Position numbers and translations under genes: made by a program
Notes under the pieces: generated by a model
What the model was told of the DNA's origin: nothing
The model's database searches: none
What the model saw: only the letters and a program-made list of their open reading frames with translations
Shown: positions 1-6,169 of the stretch, piece by piece
How positions within the stretch are numbered: position 1 is the stretch's first letter
How the letters are laid out: every line of letters starts with the position of its first letter
From: an uncultured Burkholderiaceae bacterium
GTDB lineage: Bacteria > Pseudomonadota > Gammaproteobacteria > Burkholderiales > Burkholderiaceae_C
Length of the DNA: 10,752 nucleotides
Direction of reading: 5' to 3'
Assembly: GCA_938022295.1 (NCBI GenBank)
Contig: CALIDR010000055.1
Coordinates: forward strand, 1 to 10,752

Positions 1-635
1 GACCGGGCCGCATCGCCATCCGCCGGCAGGACATCCGCATCCGCCGCTTCAAGCACCGCGCCGAGACGACGACGATCTTCGCCGTGGACGCCTCCGGCTC
101 CGCGGCGCTGGCGCGCCTCGCCGAAGCGAAGGGCGCGGTCGAGCTGCTGCTCGCCGACTGCTACGTGCGGCGCGACCGCGTCGCCGTGATCGGCTTTCGC
201 GGCACCGGCGCCGACCTGCTGCTGCCGCCGACGCGCTCGCTCGTGCGTGCCAAGAAGAGCCTCGCCGGCCTGCCCGGCGGCGGCGGCACGCCGCTCGCCT
301 CGGCGATCGAGAGCGCCACCGCGCTCGCCGACGCGGTGCGCCGGCAGGGCGCGACGCCGCTCGTCGTGCTGCTCACCGACGGGCGCGCCAACGTCGCGCG
401 CGACGGCACGCCGGGCCGTGCGCAGGCGCAGGCCGACGCGTTCGCCGCCGCGAAACGGCTGCGCGCCGCCGGCGTCGGCACGCTGCTGCTCGACACGTCG
501 CCGCAGCCGCAGCCGGCGGCGCAGGAGATCGCGCGCGCGCTCGGCGCGCGCTACCTGCCGCTGCCGTATGCCGACGCGCGCGCGATGTCGGCCGCCGTGC
601 AGCAGGCCACGCGCGATGTGGCTGCTGCCGGTTGA
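1..635 (+). CDS. bchD: Magnesium chelatase subunit D, C-terminal part (5' end outside window)
   Basis: BchD is the AAA+/integrin-like subunit of the BchHID magnesium chelatase, which inserts Mg2+ into protoporphyrin IX, the first committed step of bacteriochlorophyll synthesis, in the cytoplasm. Reading begins at base 3 and gives the last 210 residues of a protein usually about 550-600 residues long. What is seen is the von Willebrand factor A domain. Its MIDAS metal site is complete: DASGS directly after the strand TTTIFAV, the GGGTPL threonine, and LLTDGRAN carrying the third aspartate. The basic stretch before it, RIAIRRQDIRIRRFKHR, is typical of the region leading into this domain in BchD. 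The stop codon lies 13 bases before the preferred bchO start, so the two are probably co-transcribed. ChlD is the chlorophyll counterpart; the bchO neighbour favours BchD. Confidence 0.92.
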   Translation, partial: PGRIAIRRQDIRIRRFKHRAETTTIFAVDASGSAALARLAEAKGAVELLLADCYVRRDRVAVIGFRGTGADLLLPPTRSLVRAKKSLAGLPGGGGTPLASAIESATALADAVRRQGATPLVVLLTDGRANVARDGTPGRAQAQADAFAAAKRLRAAGVGTLLLDTSPQPQPAAQEIARALGARYLPLPYADARAMSAAVQQATRDVAAAG

Positions 636-648
636 GCCCTTGCCGGGG

Positions 649-1563
649 ATGGCGCCGCGCCTGGACTGGCACCGCGACGGCGCCGACTGGCCGCTGAAGG
701 AACACAGCCGCTTCGTCGACGCCGCCGGCATGCGCTGGCACGTGCAGCGCCTCGGCCACGGCCCGGCATGGCTGCTGCTGCACGGCACCGGCGCGGCGAC
801 GCACTCGTGGCGCGACCTCGCGCCGCGGCTGGCGCGCCACGCCACCGTGGTCGCGATCGACCTGCCGGGCCACGGCTTCACGAGCGCGCCGCCGGGCTTC
901 GGCATGTTCTCCGCCACCTACACGCTGCCGGGCATGACGGCAGCGGTGGGCGAGCTGCTGAAGGTGCTCGAGCTGCACCCGCACGGCATCGTCGGCCACT
1001 CGGCCGGCGCCGCGGTGGCCGCGCGCCTGGCGCTCGACGGCCACGCGCAGCCGGCCGTGGTCGCGAGCCTCAACGGCGCGCTGCTGCCGCTGCCGGGGCT
1101 GGCGGCGTTCGTCTTCCCGCCGATGGCCAAGATGATGGCCGCCACGCCGGTGGCGGCGCACCTGTTCGCCTGGCGCGCCGGCGACCCGAAGGCGGTGCAC
1201 CGCCTGATCGACGGCACCGGCTCGAAGCTCGACGAGCGCGGCGTCGAGCTCTACGGGCGCCTGGTGCGCAACCCGCACCACTGCTACGCGGCGCTCGCGA
1301 TGATGGCGCAGTGGGACGTCGCGCCGCTGTGGGCCGACCTGCCGCGCCTGGGCGCGCGGCTGCACCTCGCGATCGGCGCGCGCGACCGCGCCGTGCCGCC
1401 GGCGCAGGGCCGGCGGGTGCACCTGCACGTCAGCGGCTCGACGCTCGTCGAGTGGCCGCAGCTCGGCCACCTCGCGCACGAGGAAGACCCGGCGCTGGCG
1501 GTGCGCTGGCTCGAGCAGCTGGTGCGCCACCGCGGCGAAGCCCACGGCCGCGCGACGCCTTGA
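649..1563 (+). CDS. bchO: BchO, alpha/beta-hydrolase associated with magnesium chelatase
   Basis: A 304-residue alpha/beta-fold hydrolase of the BchO family, encoded beside bchD/bchI in purple bacteria and thought to assist magnesium chelatase; its exact reaction is not settled. Seen in the sequence: the oxyanion-hole stretch LLLHGTGAATHSW (residues 42-54), the nucleophile elbow GHSAG with Ser118, a probable acid Asp246 in GARDRAVP, and His274 in QLGHLAHEEDP, so a full catalytic triad is present. The N-terminus PRLDWHRDGADWP matches the usual BchO opening. I chose ATG 649, which follows a GGGG stretch and gives the family's normal N-terminus. An in-frame ATG at 616 would add 11 residues and overlap the bchD stop. 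Gene order bchD-bchO supports the name. Confidence 0.92.
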   Translation: MAPRLDWHRDGADWPLKEHSRFVDAAGMRWHVQRLGHGPAWLLLHGTGAATHSWRDLAPRLARHATVVAIDLPGHGFTSAPPGFGMFSATYTLPGMTAAVGELLKVLELHPHGIVGHSAGAAVAARLALDGHAQPAVVASLNGALLPLPGLAAFVFPPMAKMMAATPVAAHLFAWRAGDPKAVHRLIDGTGSKLDERGVELYGRLVRNPHHCYAALAMMAQWDVAPLWADLPRLGARLHLAIGARDRAVPPAQGRRVHLHVSGSTLVEWPQLGHLAHEEDPALAVRWLEQLVRHRGEAHGRATP

Positions 1564-1565
1564 TC

Positions 1566-1595
1566 GGCCCGCCGGCCCGTCGGCGGCCTCAGGCC
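1566..1595. terminator. Possible bidirectional terminator between convergent genes
   Basis: Only 25 bases separate the bchO stop from the end of the minus-strand gene. They hold a GC-rich hairpin: 1569-1574 (CCGCCG) pairs with 1581-1586 (CGGCGG) around a 6-base loop, and two more pairs form past a one-base bulge. An overlapping GGCC-TCA-GGCC repeat at 1585-1595 is a competing fold. There is no T-run on either side, so the case for intrinsic termination rests only on hairpin position. Confidence 0.25.
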
Positions 1596-1978
1596 GGGCG
1601 CGGCGTCGACGGCCGCAGGCGGCCGAGCAGCCAGTGCACGCCGCCGGCCAGCGCGAGCAGCAGCAGCACGCCCGCGCCCCAGGTCAGCCACACGGCCGCG
1701 ACGACCCATGCCACCAGCGAGGGCGCCGCCGGCAGCACGCGCTGCAGCCACTCGATCGAGGCGAGGAACATGTCCTGCGCGGCGCGCCACAGCGCCGGGT
1801 CGACCCACAGCGCGAGCCACGGCGGCATCGGCGAGCCGGCCATCGCGCGCGCGACGTCGGTCATGTCGCCGCTGGCCACCGACTGCGCCGCCCACTCGAG
1901 TGACGCCGCCGCGAACCACGCGCCGCCGGTCCACGTCGCGGCGAGCAGCCCGACCACGATCCACAGCACCACCTTCAT
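1589..1978 (-). CDS. Small membrane protein of unknown function (129 aa)
   Basis: I do not recognise a named family. The start is ATG at 1978, preceded by a good Shine-Dalgarno sequence (GAGGA, about 6 bases upstream), which supports a real translated gene. The protein is rich in Trp and Ala. It begins MKVVLWIVVGLLAATW, a hydrophobic helix (about residues 3-27) that is either a membrane anchor or an uncleaved signal. A middle part of about 55 residues has a more amphipathic character (AQSVASGDMTDVARAM and WLALWVDPALWRAAQDM). A second long hydrophobic stretch covers about 86-118, followed by the basic tail GRLRPSTPRPA. The likely topology is two membrane spans with a short loop. It converges on bchO, so it is not in the bch operon. 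No function is claimed. Confidence 0.75.
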   Translation of the reverse strand: MKVVLWIVVGLLAATWTGGAWFAAASLEWAAQSVASGDMTDVARAMAGSPMPPWLALWVDPALWRAAQDMFLASIEWLQRVLPAAPSLVAWVVAAVWLTWGAGVLLLLALAGGVHWLLGRLRPSTPRPA

Positions 1979-2126
1979 CGTCCGTCCTCTGTCGTTGCTT
2001 GCAGCGCCGCACAGCGCCGGCTGCGATCCGAGTCGGCGCCACGGCGAAAGTTCGCCCTCCGTGCGGGAAGCTCGATCCACCCGCGCCGGCACCGCGCGCA
2101 CCGGGTCGTCGCTCGCGCAGGTCGCG

Positions 2127-2480
2127 GAACTGGGCGGGCGCGACGCCGGCCGGCGTCGGCGCCGCGCCGCCGATCTTGACCGCAGTGAACCGCTCGCCGG
2201 TGACCCACCGGGCCACCGCGCCTGCCACGAGCGGCATCGGGTACTGCAGCGGCGCCGTGCGCGCCACGCCGCGCCGTTCGTTGGCCCAGCCCCACACGAG
2301 CCGGCCGAGGAACGCCGACACCGGCGACGGCCACAGCAGCGGCCCCCAGTGCACGACGCCCAGGCGCGCCCAGTCGGTCGACCCCGCCGCGGGCAGGCCG
2401 AGCAGCACGAGCGCCGGGCTGCCGGCCAACATCGTGTAGGCCGCCGGCGCGCCGACGAGGGCCAGAATCGGGCGCGATGA
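2127..2480 (-). pseudogene. Decayed C-terminal remnant of an EamA-type (DMT) transporter
   Basis: Minus-strand translation from about 2480 to 2127 gives some 118 residues resembling the second half of EamA/DMT-superfamily exporters. It includes LAGSPALVLLGLP, then STDWARLG, FLGRLVWGWANERRGVARTAP, GAVARWVTGERFTAVKIGGA and the closing GVAPAQF. Intact members have about 290 residues and ten membrane helices; here the N-terminal half and any credible start codon with ribosome binding site are missing. Prolines stand where hydrophobic residues are expected inside helices, as in QYPMPLVAG and GAAPTPAGVAPAQF, each codon being CCG or CCC, one T-to-C change from a leucine codon. No stop follows the homology, and the frame runs on without meaning into the next gene. 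The break adjoins the nucleoside-hydrolase start on the other strand. I infer a truncated, relaxed gene relic. Confidence 0.7.
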
Positions 2481-3448
2481 CGGCCGGCGCGACGACTTTC
2501 CTGCTGCTCGACACCGACCCCGGCGTCGACGACGCGATGGCGCTGCTGTTCCTGCACCGTCACCCCGCCGCGCGGCTGCTCGGCGTGACGACGGTGTTCG
2601 GCAACGCCGAAGTGGAGGTCACGACGCGCAACGCGCTGTACCTGTGCGAGCGCTTCGGCATCGACGCGCCGGTGGCCCGTGGCGCCGCGCTGCCGCTGGT
2701 GGGCCCGTCGCGGGGCCCCGCGCCGCAGGTGCACGGCGACGACGGCCTGGGCAACTTGGCCGAAACCCCCGCCCCGACGCGCGCCGCCGACCCGCGGCCG
2801 GCCCACCGCTTCATCGTCGACATGCTGCGCGCCCGTCCGGGCGCGGTGACGCTGCTGGCCGTGGGCCCGCTGACGAACCTCGCGCTCGCACTCGCCGAAG
2901 ACCCGGCGATCACGGCGCTCGTGCGCCGGGTCGTCGTGATGGGCGGCGCGTTCGGCATCGGCGGGCAGGGCGGCAACGTGTCGCCGGTGGCCGAGGCCAA
3001 CGTGCTGTGCGATCCGCACGCGGCCGACGCCGTGTTCACGGCGCCGTGGCCGGTGACGATCGTCGGCCTCGACGCCACGCACCGGGTGTGGATGGACGAT
3101 GCGGCGTTCGCGCGCCTGCGCGACGGCGGCGGCGCCGAAGGCGCGTTCCTGTGGCAGGCGTCGCGCCATTACGTCGGCTTCCACGCGGGTGCCGAGGGGC
3201 GGGCGGGCTGTTACGTGCACGACGCGAGCGCCGCGGCCTGCGCCCTCGAGCCGGCGCTCTTCACGCTGCGCCGCGGTCCGGTGCGCGTCGTCGACCAGGG
3301 CCTCGCGATCGGGCAGACGATCCAGCGCCCGGCCGGCCGGCGTTACGTGCACGGCCAGGCGTGGGACGGCGTGCCCGACCAGCAGGTGGCGGTCGACGTG
3401 CGTGCCGACGCCTTGCTCGACCTCGTCGTGCGGACGCTCGCGCGCTGA
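2477..3448 (+). CDS. Inosine-uridine preferring nucleoside hydrolase family protein
   Basis: A 323-residue cytoplasmic enzyme of the IUNH family (RihA/B/C type), which cleaves the N-glycosidic bond of ribonucleosides to give ribose and a free base. The calcium-binding signature is intact: DTDPGVDDAMAL, with Asp12, Asp14, Asp18 and Asp19. HGDDGLGN is at 86-93, GPLTNLALAL at 130-139, MGGAF at 155-159, the substrate-loop region NVSPVAEANVLCDPHAA at 167-183, and the catalytic-site His-Asp pair in YVHDASAAA (248-249). Length is normal for the family. ATG 2477 is the only start that keeps the N-terminal strand before DTDPG, although the ribosome binding site is weak. The start abuts the EamA remnant on the other strand. 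The gene converges with the racemase gene, leaving only 13 bases between them. Substrate preference cannot be set from sequence. Confidence 0.93.
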   Translation: MTAGATTFLLLDTDPGVDDAMALLFLHRHPAARLLGVTTVFGNAEVEVTTRNALYLCERFGIDAPVARGAALPLVGPSRGPAPQVHGDDGLGNLAETPAPTRAADPRPAHRFIVDMLRARPGAVTLLAVGPLTNLALALAEDPAITALVRRVVVMGGAFGIGGQGGNVSPVAEANVLCDPHAADAVFTAPWPVTIVGLDATHRVWMDDAAFARLRDGGGAEGAFLWQASRHYVGFHAGAEGRAGCYVHDASAAACALEPALFTLRRGPVRVVDQGLAIGQTIQRPAGRRYVHGQAWDGVPDQQVAVDVRADALLDLVVRTLAR

Positions 3449-3461
3449 CGCCGCGGCCCCG

Positions 3462-4202
3462 TCACGCCGGCGGCCAGCCCAGCGGCGCCGCCCAGCCGGT
3501 GTAGACCTTGGGCAGCGGCGGCGCGTAGTCGCCGCGCTTGGCGGTGCGCAGGCCCAGCCCGACCAGCGCCTCGGCGAACTTGACGGCCACCGCGACGCCG
3601 TCGATCACCGGCACGCCGAGCCGCTGCTCGAGCGCGCGGCACAGCGGCGCCATGCCGGCGCAGCCGAGCACGATCGCCCCGCTGCCGTCGCGCTCCAGGG
3701 CGCGCGCGGCGGCGCTTTCGAGCGCGTCGACGGTCGCGGGGCCGCACGACTCGAGCTCGAGCACCGGGATGTCGGTGCCGTGGATGCCGCGGCATTGGCG
3801 CTCGAATCCGTAGCGCTGCACGAGGCGTTCGGCGATGACACAGGTGCGCGTCATCGTCGTGACGACCGAGAAGCCGGTGGCGAGGAACGACGCGGCGTGG
3901 AACGCCGCCTCGGCGATGCCGAGCGCCGGGGCTTCCGTCGCCTCGCGCGCGGCGTCGAGCCCGGGGTCGCCGAAGCACGCGACGACGACGGCGTCGGGCC
4001 GCGCCGGCGCGGCCAGCCGCACCTGCTCGGCCACGCCGGCGGCGGCGAAGACCTCGTCGTAGTGGCCCTCGATCGACAGCGGCCCGAAGCTCGGCTGCAC
4101 GGCCACGATCTCGGTGCCCGCGGCGGCGACGTCGCGCGCCGCGGCGGCGATCGCGGCCGTCATCGGAGCCGACGTATTGGGGTTGACGAGCAGTATCTTC
4201 AT
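3462..4202 (-). CDS. Asp/Glu/hydantoin racemase family protein
   Basis: A 246-residue cytoplasmic protein of the Asp/Glu racemase superfamily, closest in pattern to hydantoin racemase (HyuA) and related isomerases. These enzymes use two cysteines to abstract and return the alpha proton without a cofactor. Both are present: Cys76 in VVVACFGDPG and Cys181 in IVLGCAGM. The start MKILLVNPNTS is the family's typical first strand and loop, and GVPVIDGVAVAVKFAEALV near the C-terminus is also typical. ATG 4202 is chosen. An in-frame ATG at 4217 adds five residues but sits directly against the AGAAGG that should serve as ribosome binding site. The gene is divergent from the ABC importer operon and shares its regulatory region, suggesting a common substrate pathway. 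Allantoin racemase or maleate isomerase-like roles are alternatives. Confidence 0.88.
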   Translation of the reverse strand: MKILLVNPNTSAPMTAAIAAAARDVAAAGTEIVAVQPSFGPLSIEGHYDEVFAAAGVAEQVRLAAPARPDAVVVACFGDPGLDAAREATEAPALGIAEAAFHAASFLATGFSVVTTMTRTCVIAERLVQRYGFERQCRGIHGTDIPVLELESCGPATVDALESAAARALERDGSGAIVLGCAGMAPLCRALEQRLGVPVIDGVAVAVKFAEALVGLGLRTAKRGDYAPPLPKVYTGWAAPLGWPPA

Positions 4203-4229
4203 GGGGCGGTGTGGCATCCTTCTGGTGCA

Positions 4230-4246
4230 TTTTGCATACAAAAAAG
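4230..4246. promoter_or_regulatory. Operator-like near-palindrome, copy 1
   Basis: The sequence TTTTGCATACAAAA (4230-4243) is palindromic except for one mismatched pair next to the centre and continues into further A residues. It stands out as an AT-rich island in a very GC-rich window. The same core, TTGCATACAA plus an A-run and G, recurs at 4310-4325. It overlaps the probable -10 element of the racemase promoter, so a bound protein would be expected to repress. The TTGnATnCAA look resembles sites of some GntR-family regulators, but this is inference. Confidence 0.55.
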
Positions 4247-4261
4247 ACCTTCGGGTGTCAC
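4233..4261 (-). promoter_or_regulatory. Putative sigma70-type promoter for the racemase gene
   Basis: On the minus strand GTGACA (4261-4256, five of six matches to TTGACA) is followed after exactly 17 bases by TATGCA (4238-4233, starting TAT but only three of six matches). This would place transcription start some 20-30 bases ahead of ATG 4202. The -10 hexamer lies inside operator copy 1. The weak -10 keeps confidence low. Confidence 0.3.
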
Positions 4262-4309
4262 GAATGCCTCGACAGTGTGCACCCCATGGTCGTCGGGTTG
4301 GCACATCGG

Positions 4310-4325
4310 TTGCATACAAAAAAAG
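4310..4325. promoter_or_regulatory. Operator-like near-palindrome, copy 2
   Basis: TTGCATACAA followed by more A residues and G repeats the 4232-4246 element with one extra A, in the same orientation and 78 bp away. The TTG/CAA arms are inverted repeats. It lies about 110 bases before the start of the substrate-binding protein gene. A -35-like TTGGCA at 4298-4303 is nearby, but I could not find a convincing -10 at proper spacing. This copy probably serves the importer promoter, or cooperates with copy 1 by looping. Confidence 0.5.
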
Positions 4326-4434
4326 TCGTTGCATGCCGTGTGCCGGCGTGTGCGGCCGGGCGCCGGGCGCTGCCCTCGAGGGGGCGCGGCCGGACCCGGG
4401 ATCGAAGACCGTTCCATTCGCCACAGGAGCCGAG

Positions 4435-6102
4435 ATGACCCGTTCCGCCCCCCAGCCCCAGCGCGGCGCTTTCGCCGGCCTTTGCCTCACGGCCGCGCTG
4501 GCCGTCGGTGTCGCCCCCGCCGCGGCGCAGGAGAAGGTCCTGCGCATCGCGATGACGGCAGCCGACATCCCGCGCACGCTCGGCCAGCCCGACCAGGGCT
4601 TCGAGGGCAACCGCTTCACCGGCATCCCGATGTACGACGCGCTGACGCACTGGGACCTGTCGAAGGCCGACGCGCCGAGCACGCTGATTCCGGGCCTGGC
4701 GCTGAGCTGGGCGGTGGACGCCAACGACAAGACGAAGTGGGTCTTCAAGCTGCGCCCGGGCGTCAAGTTCCACGACGGCTCGGAGTTCAACGCCGACGCC
4801 GTGGTCTGGAACGTGCGCAAGGTGCTCGACCAGCAGGCGCCGCACTTCGACGCCAGCCAGGTCGGCGTCACCGCCTCGCGCATGCCCACGCTGCGCAGCG
4901 CGCGCAAGATCGACAACCTGACGGTCGAGCTGACGACGAGCGAGCCCGACTCGTTCCTGCCGCTGAACCTGACCAACCTCTTCATGGCCTCGCCCGCGCA
5001 CTGGGAGGCCAAGCTGAAGGCGGTGCCGGCCGGCGTCACCGACCCCGCCGAGCGCGCCAAGCAGGCCTGGACGGCGTTCGCCGCCGACGCCTCGGGCACC
5101 GGCCCGTTCCGCATGGCGCGCTTCGTGCCGCGCGAGCGGCTCGAGCTCGTCGCGAACAAGGCCTACTGGGATCCGGCGCGCACGCCGAAGATCGACCGCG
5201 TCGTGCTGCTGCCGATGCCCGAGGCGAACGCGCGCACGGCGGCGCTGCTGTCGGGCCAGGTCGACTGGATCGAGGCCCCCGCGCCCGACGCGATGCCGCA
5301 GATCCGCCAGCGCGGCTTCACGATCTACAGCAACGCGCAGCCGCACGTGTGGCCGTGGCAGCTGTCGTTCGCCGAAGGCTCGCCGTGGCTCGACCGGCGC
5401 GTGCGCCACGCCGCGAACCTGTGCGTCGACCGCGAGGGGCTGCGCAAGCTGCTCGGCGGCATGATGGCGATCCCGAAGGGCACCGTGCCGCCCGGCCACC
5501 CGTGGTGGGGCAACCCGAAGTTCGACATCCGCTACGACGTGGCGGCCGGCCAGAAGCTGATGCAGGAAGCCGGCTTCTCGGCGCAGCGCCCGCTGAAGGT
5601 CAAGGTGCAGATCTCGGCGTCGGGCTCGGGGCAGATGCAGCCGCTGCCGATGAACGAGTTCGTGCAGCAGTCGCTCAAGCAGTGCCACTTCGACGTCGAG
5701 TTCGACGTCATCGAGTGGAACACGCTGTTCACCAACTGGCGCCGCGGCGCGAAGGACCCGACCGCCAACGGCGCCAACGCGATCAACGTCAGCTTCGCGG
5801 CGATGGACCCGTTCTTCGCGATGGTGCGCTTCACGAGCACGAAGACGTTCCCGCCGGTGTCGAACAACTGGGGCTACTTCGGCAACGACGAGTTCGACAA
5901 GCTCATCGCCGACGCGCGTACCGCGTTCGACGACAAGCAGCGCGACGCGGCGCTGGCGAAGCTGCACGCGCGCATCGTCGAGGAGGCGCCGTTCGTCTGG
6001 ATCGCGCACGACGTCGGCCCGCGGGCGATGAGCGCGAAGGTGAAGAACGTCGTGCAGCCGCGCAGCTGGTTCATCGACATCGCGCCGATGACGATCGAGT
6101 GA
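4435..6102 (+). CDS. Periplasmic substrate-binding protein of a dipeptide/oligopeptide-type ABC importer
   Basis: A 555-residue solute-binding protein of extracellular family 5 (DppA/OppA/NikA type). The first 31 residues form a Sec signal peptide with hydrophobic core AGLCLTAALAVGVAPAAA and cleavage likely after the AAA before QEKVLRIA; the Cys at 17 is in the core, not in a lipobox. The family signature follows: LIPGLALSW, then a lysine-tryptophan strand, and FKLRPGVKFHDGSEFNADAV. GTGPFRMARFVP and the later NLCVDREGLRKLL are typical domain landmarks. AGGAG at 4425-4429, 5 bases before ATG 4435, fixes the start. It is the first gene of the operon and the most likely to set substrate specificity. 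Peptides are the family norm, but many members bind other solutes, so the ligand is left open. Confidence 0.92.
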   Translation: MTRSAPQPQRGAFAGLCLTAALAVGVAPAAAQEKVLRIAMTAADIPRTLGQPDQGFEGNRFTGIPMYDALTHWDLSKADAPSTLIPGLALSWAVDANDKTKWVFKLRPGVKFHDGSEFNADAVVWNVRKVLDQQAPHFDASQVGVTASRMPTLRSARKIDNLTVELTTSEPDSFLPLNLTNLFMASPAHWEAKLKAVPAGVTDPAERAKQAWTAFAADASGTGPFRMARFVPRERLELVANKAYWDPARTPKIDRVVLLPMPEANARTAALLSGQVDWIEAPAPDAMPQIRQRGFTIYSNAQPHVWPWQLSFAEGSPWLDRRVRHAANLCVDREGLRKLLGGMMAIPKGTVPPGHPWWGNPKFDIRYDVAAGQKLMQEAGFSAQRPLKVKVQISASGSGQMQPLPMNEFVQQSLKQCHFDVEFDVIEWNTLFTNWRRGAKDPTANGANAINVSFAAMDPFFAMVRFTSTKTFPPVSNNWGYFGNDEFDKLIADARTAFDDKQRDAALAKLHARIVEEAPFVWIAHDVGPRAMSAKVKNVVQPRSWFIDIAPMTIE

Positions 6103-6110
6103 CCGCCCGG

Positions 6111-6138
6111 CGGCGGCGCGCCCCGCGGCGCGCCGCCG
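6111..6138. promoter_or_regulatory. Strong 12-bp hairpin between binding-protein and permease genes
   Basis: CGGCGGCGCGCC (6111-6122) and GGCGCGCCGCCG (6127-6138) are perfectly complementary around a 4-base loop CCGC. The hairpin begins 8 bases after the stop of the binding-protein gene. There is no T-run, so it does not read as a classical intrinsic terminator. Intercistronic stems at this position in ABC importer operons are known to protect the upstream mRNA from 3' exonucleases or to attenuate reading into the permeases, giving more binding protein than membrane parts. I infer such a role here. Confidence 0.55.
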
Positions 6139-6169
6139 GCGTTCCCGCCCGCTGCCCGGAGGAAGGCCG

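Noticed and set aside
616..648. Upstream ATG 616 as the bchO start
   Set aside because: It overlaps the bchD stop by 20 bases, has no visible ribosome binding site and adds residues not typical of BchO. ATG 649 gives the usual N-terminus.
1284..2432. A 382-codon minus-strand open frame starting at the EamA relic
   Set aside because: Only its first 100 or so codons resemble a protein family. The rest crosses the 129-residue membrane protein gene and the antisense of bchO, and stays open only because of the high GC content.
4203..4217. ATG 4217 as the racemase start
   Set aside because: It is in frame, but the AGAAGG that should act as ribosome binding site touches the start codon. The family normally begins at the MKILLVNPNTS strand.
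6111..6138. Hairpin as an intrinsic terminator ending the transcript
   Set aside because: No U-tract follows, and the downstream permease, with a strong ribosome binding site, must be co-expressed with the binding protein.
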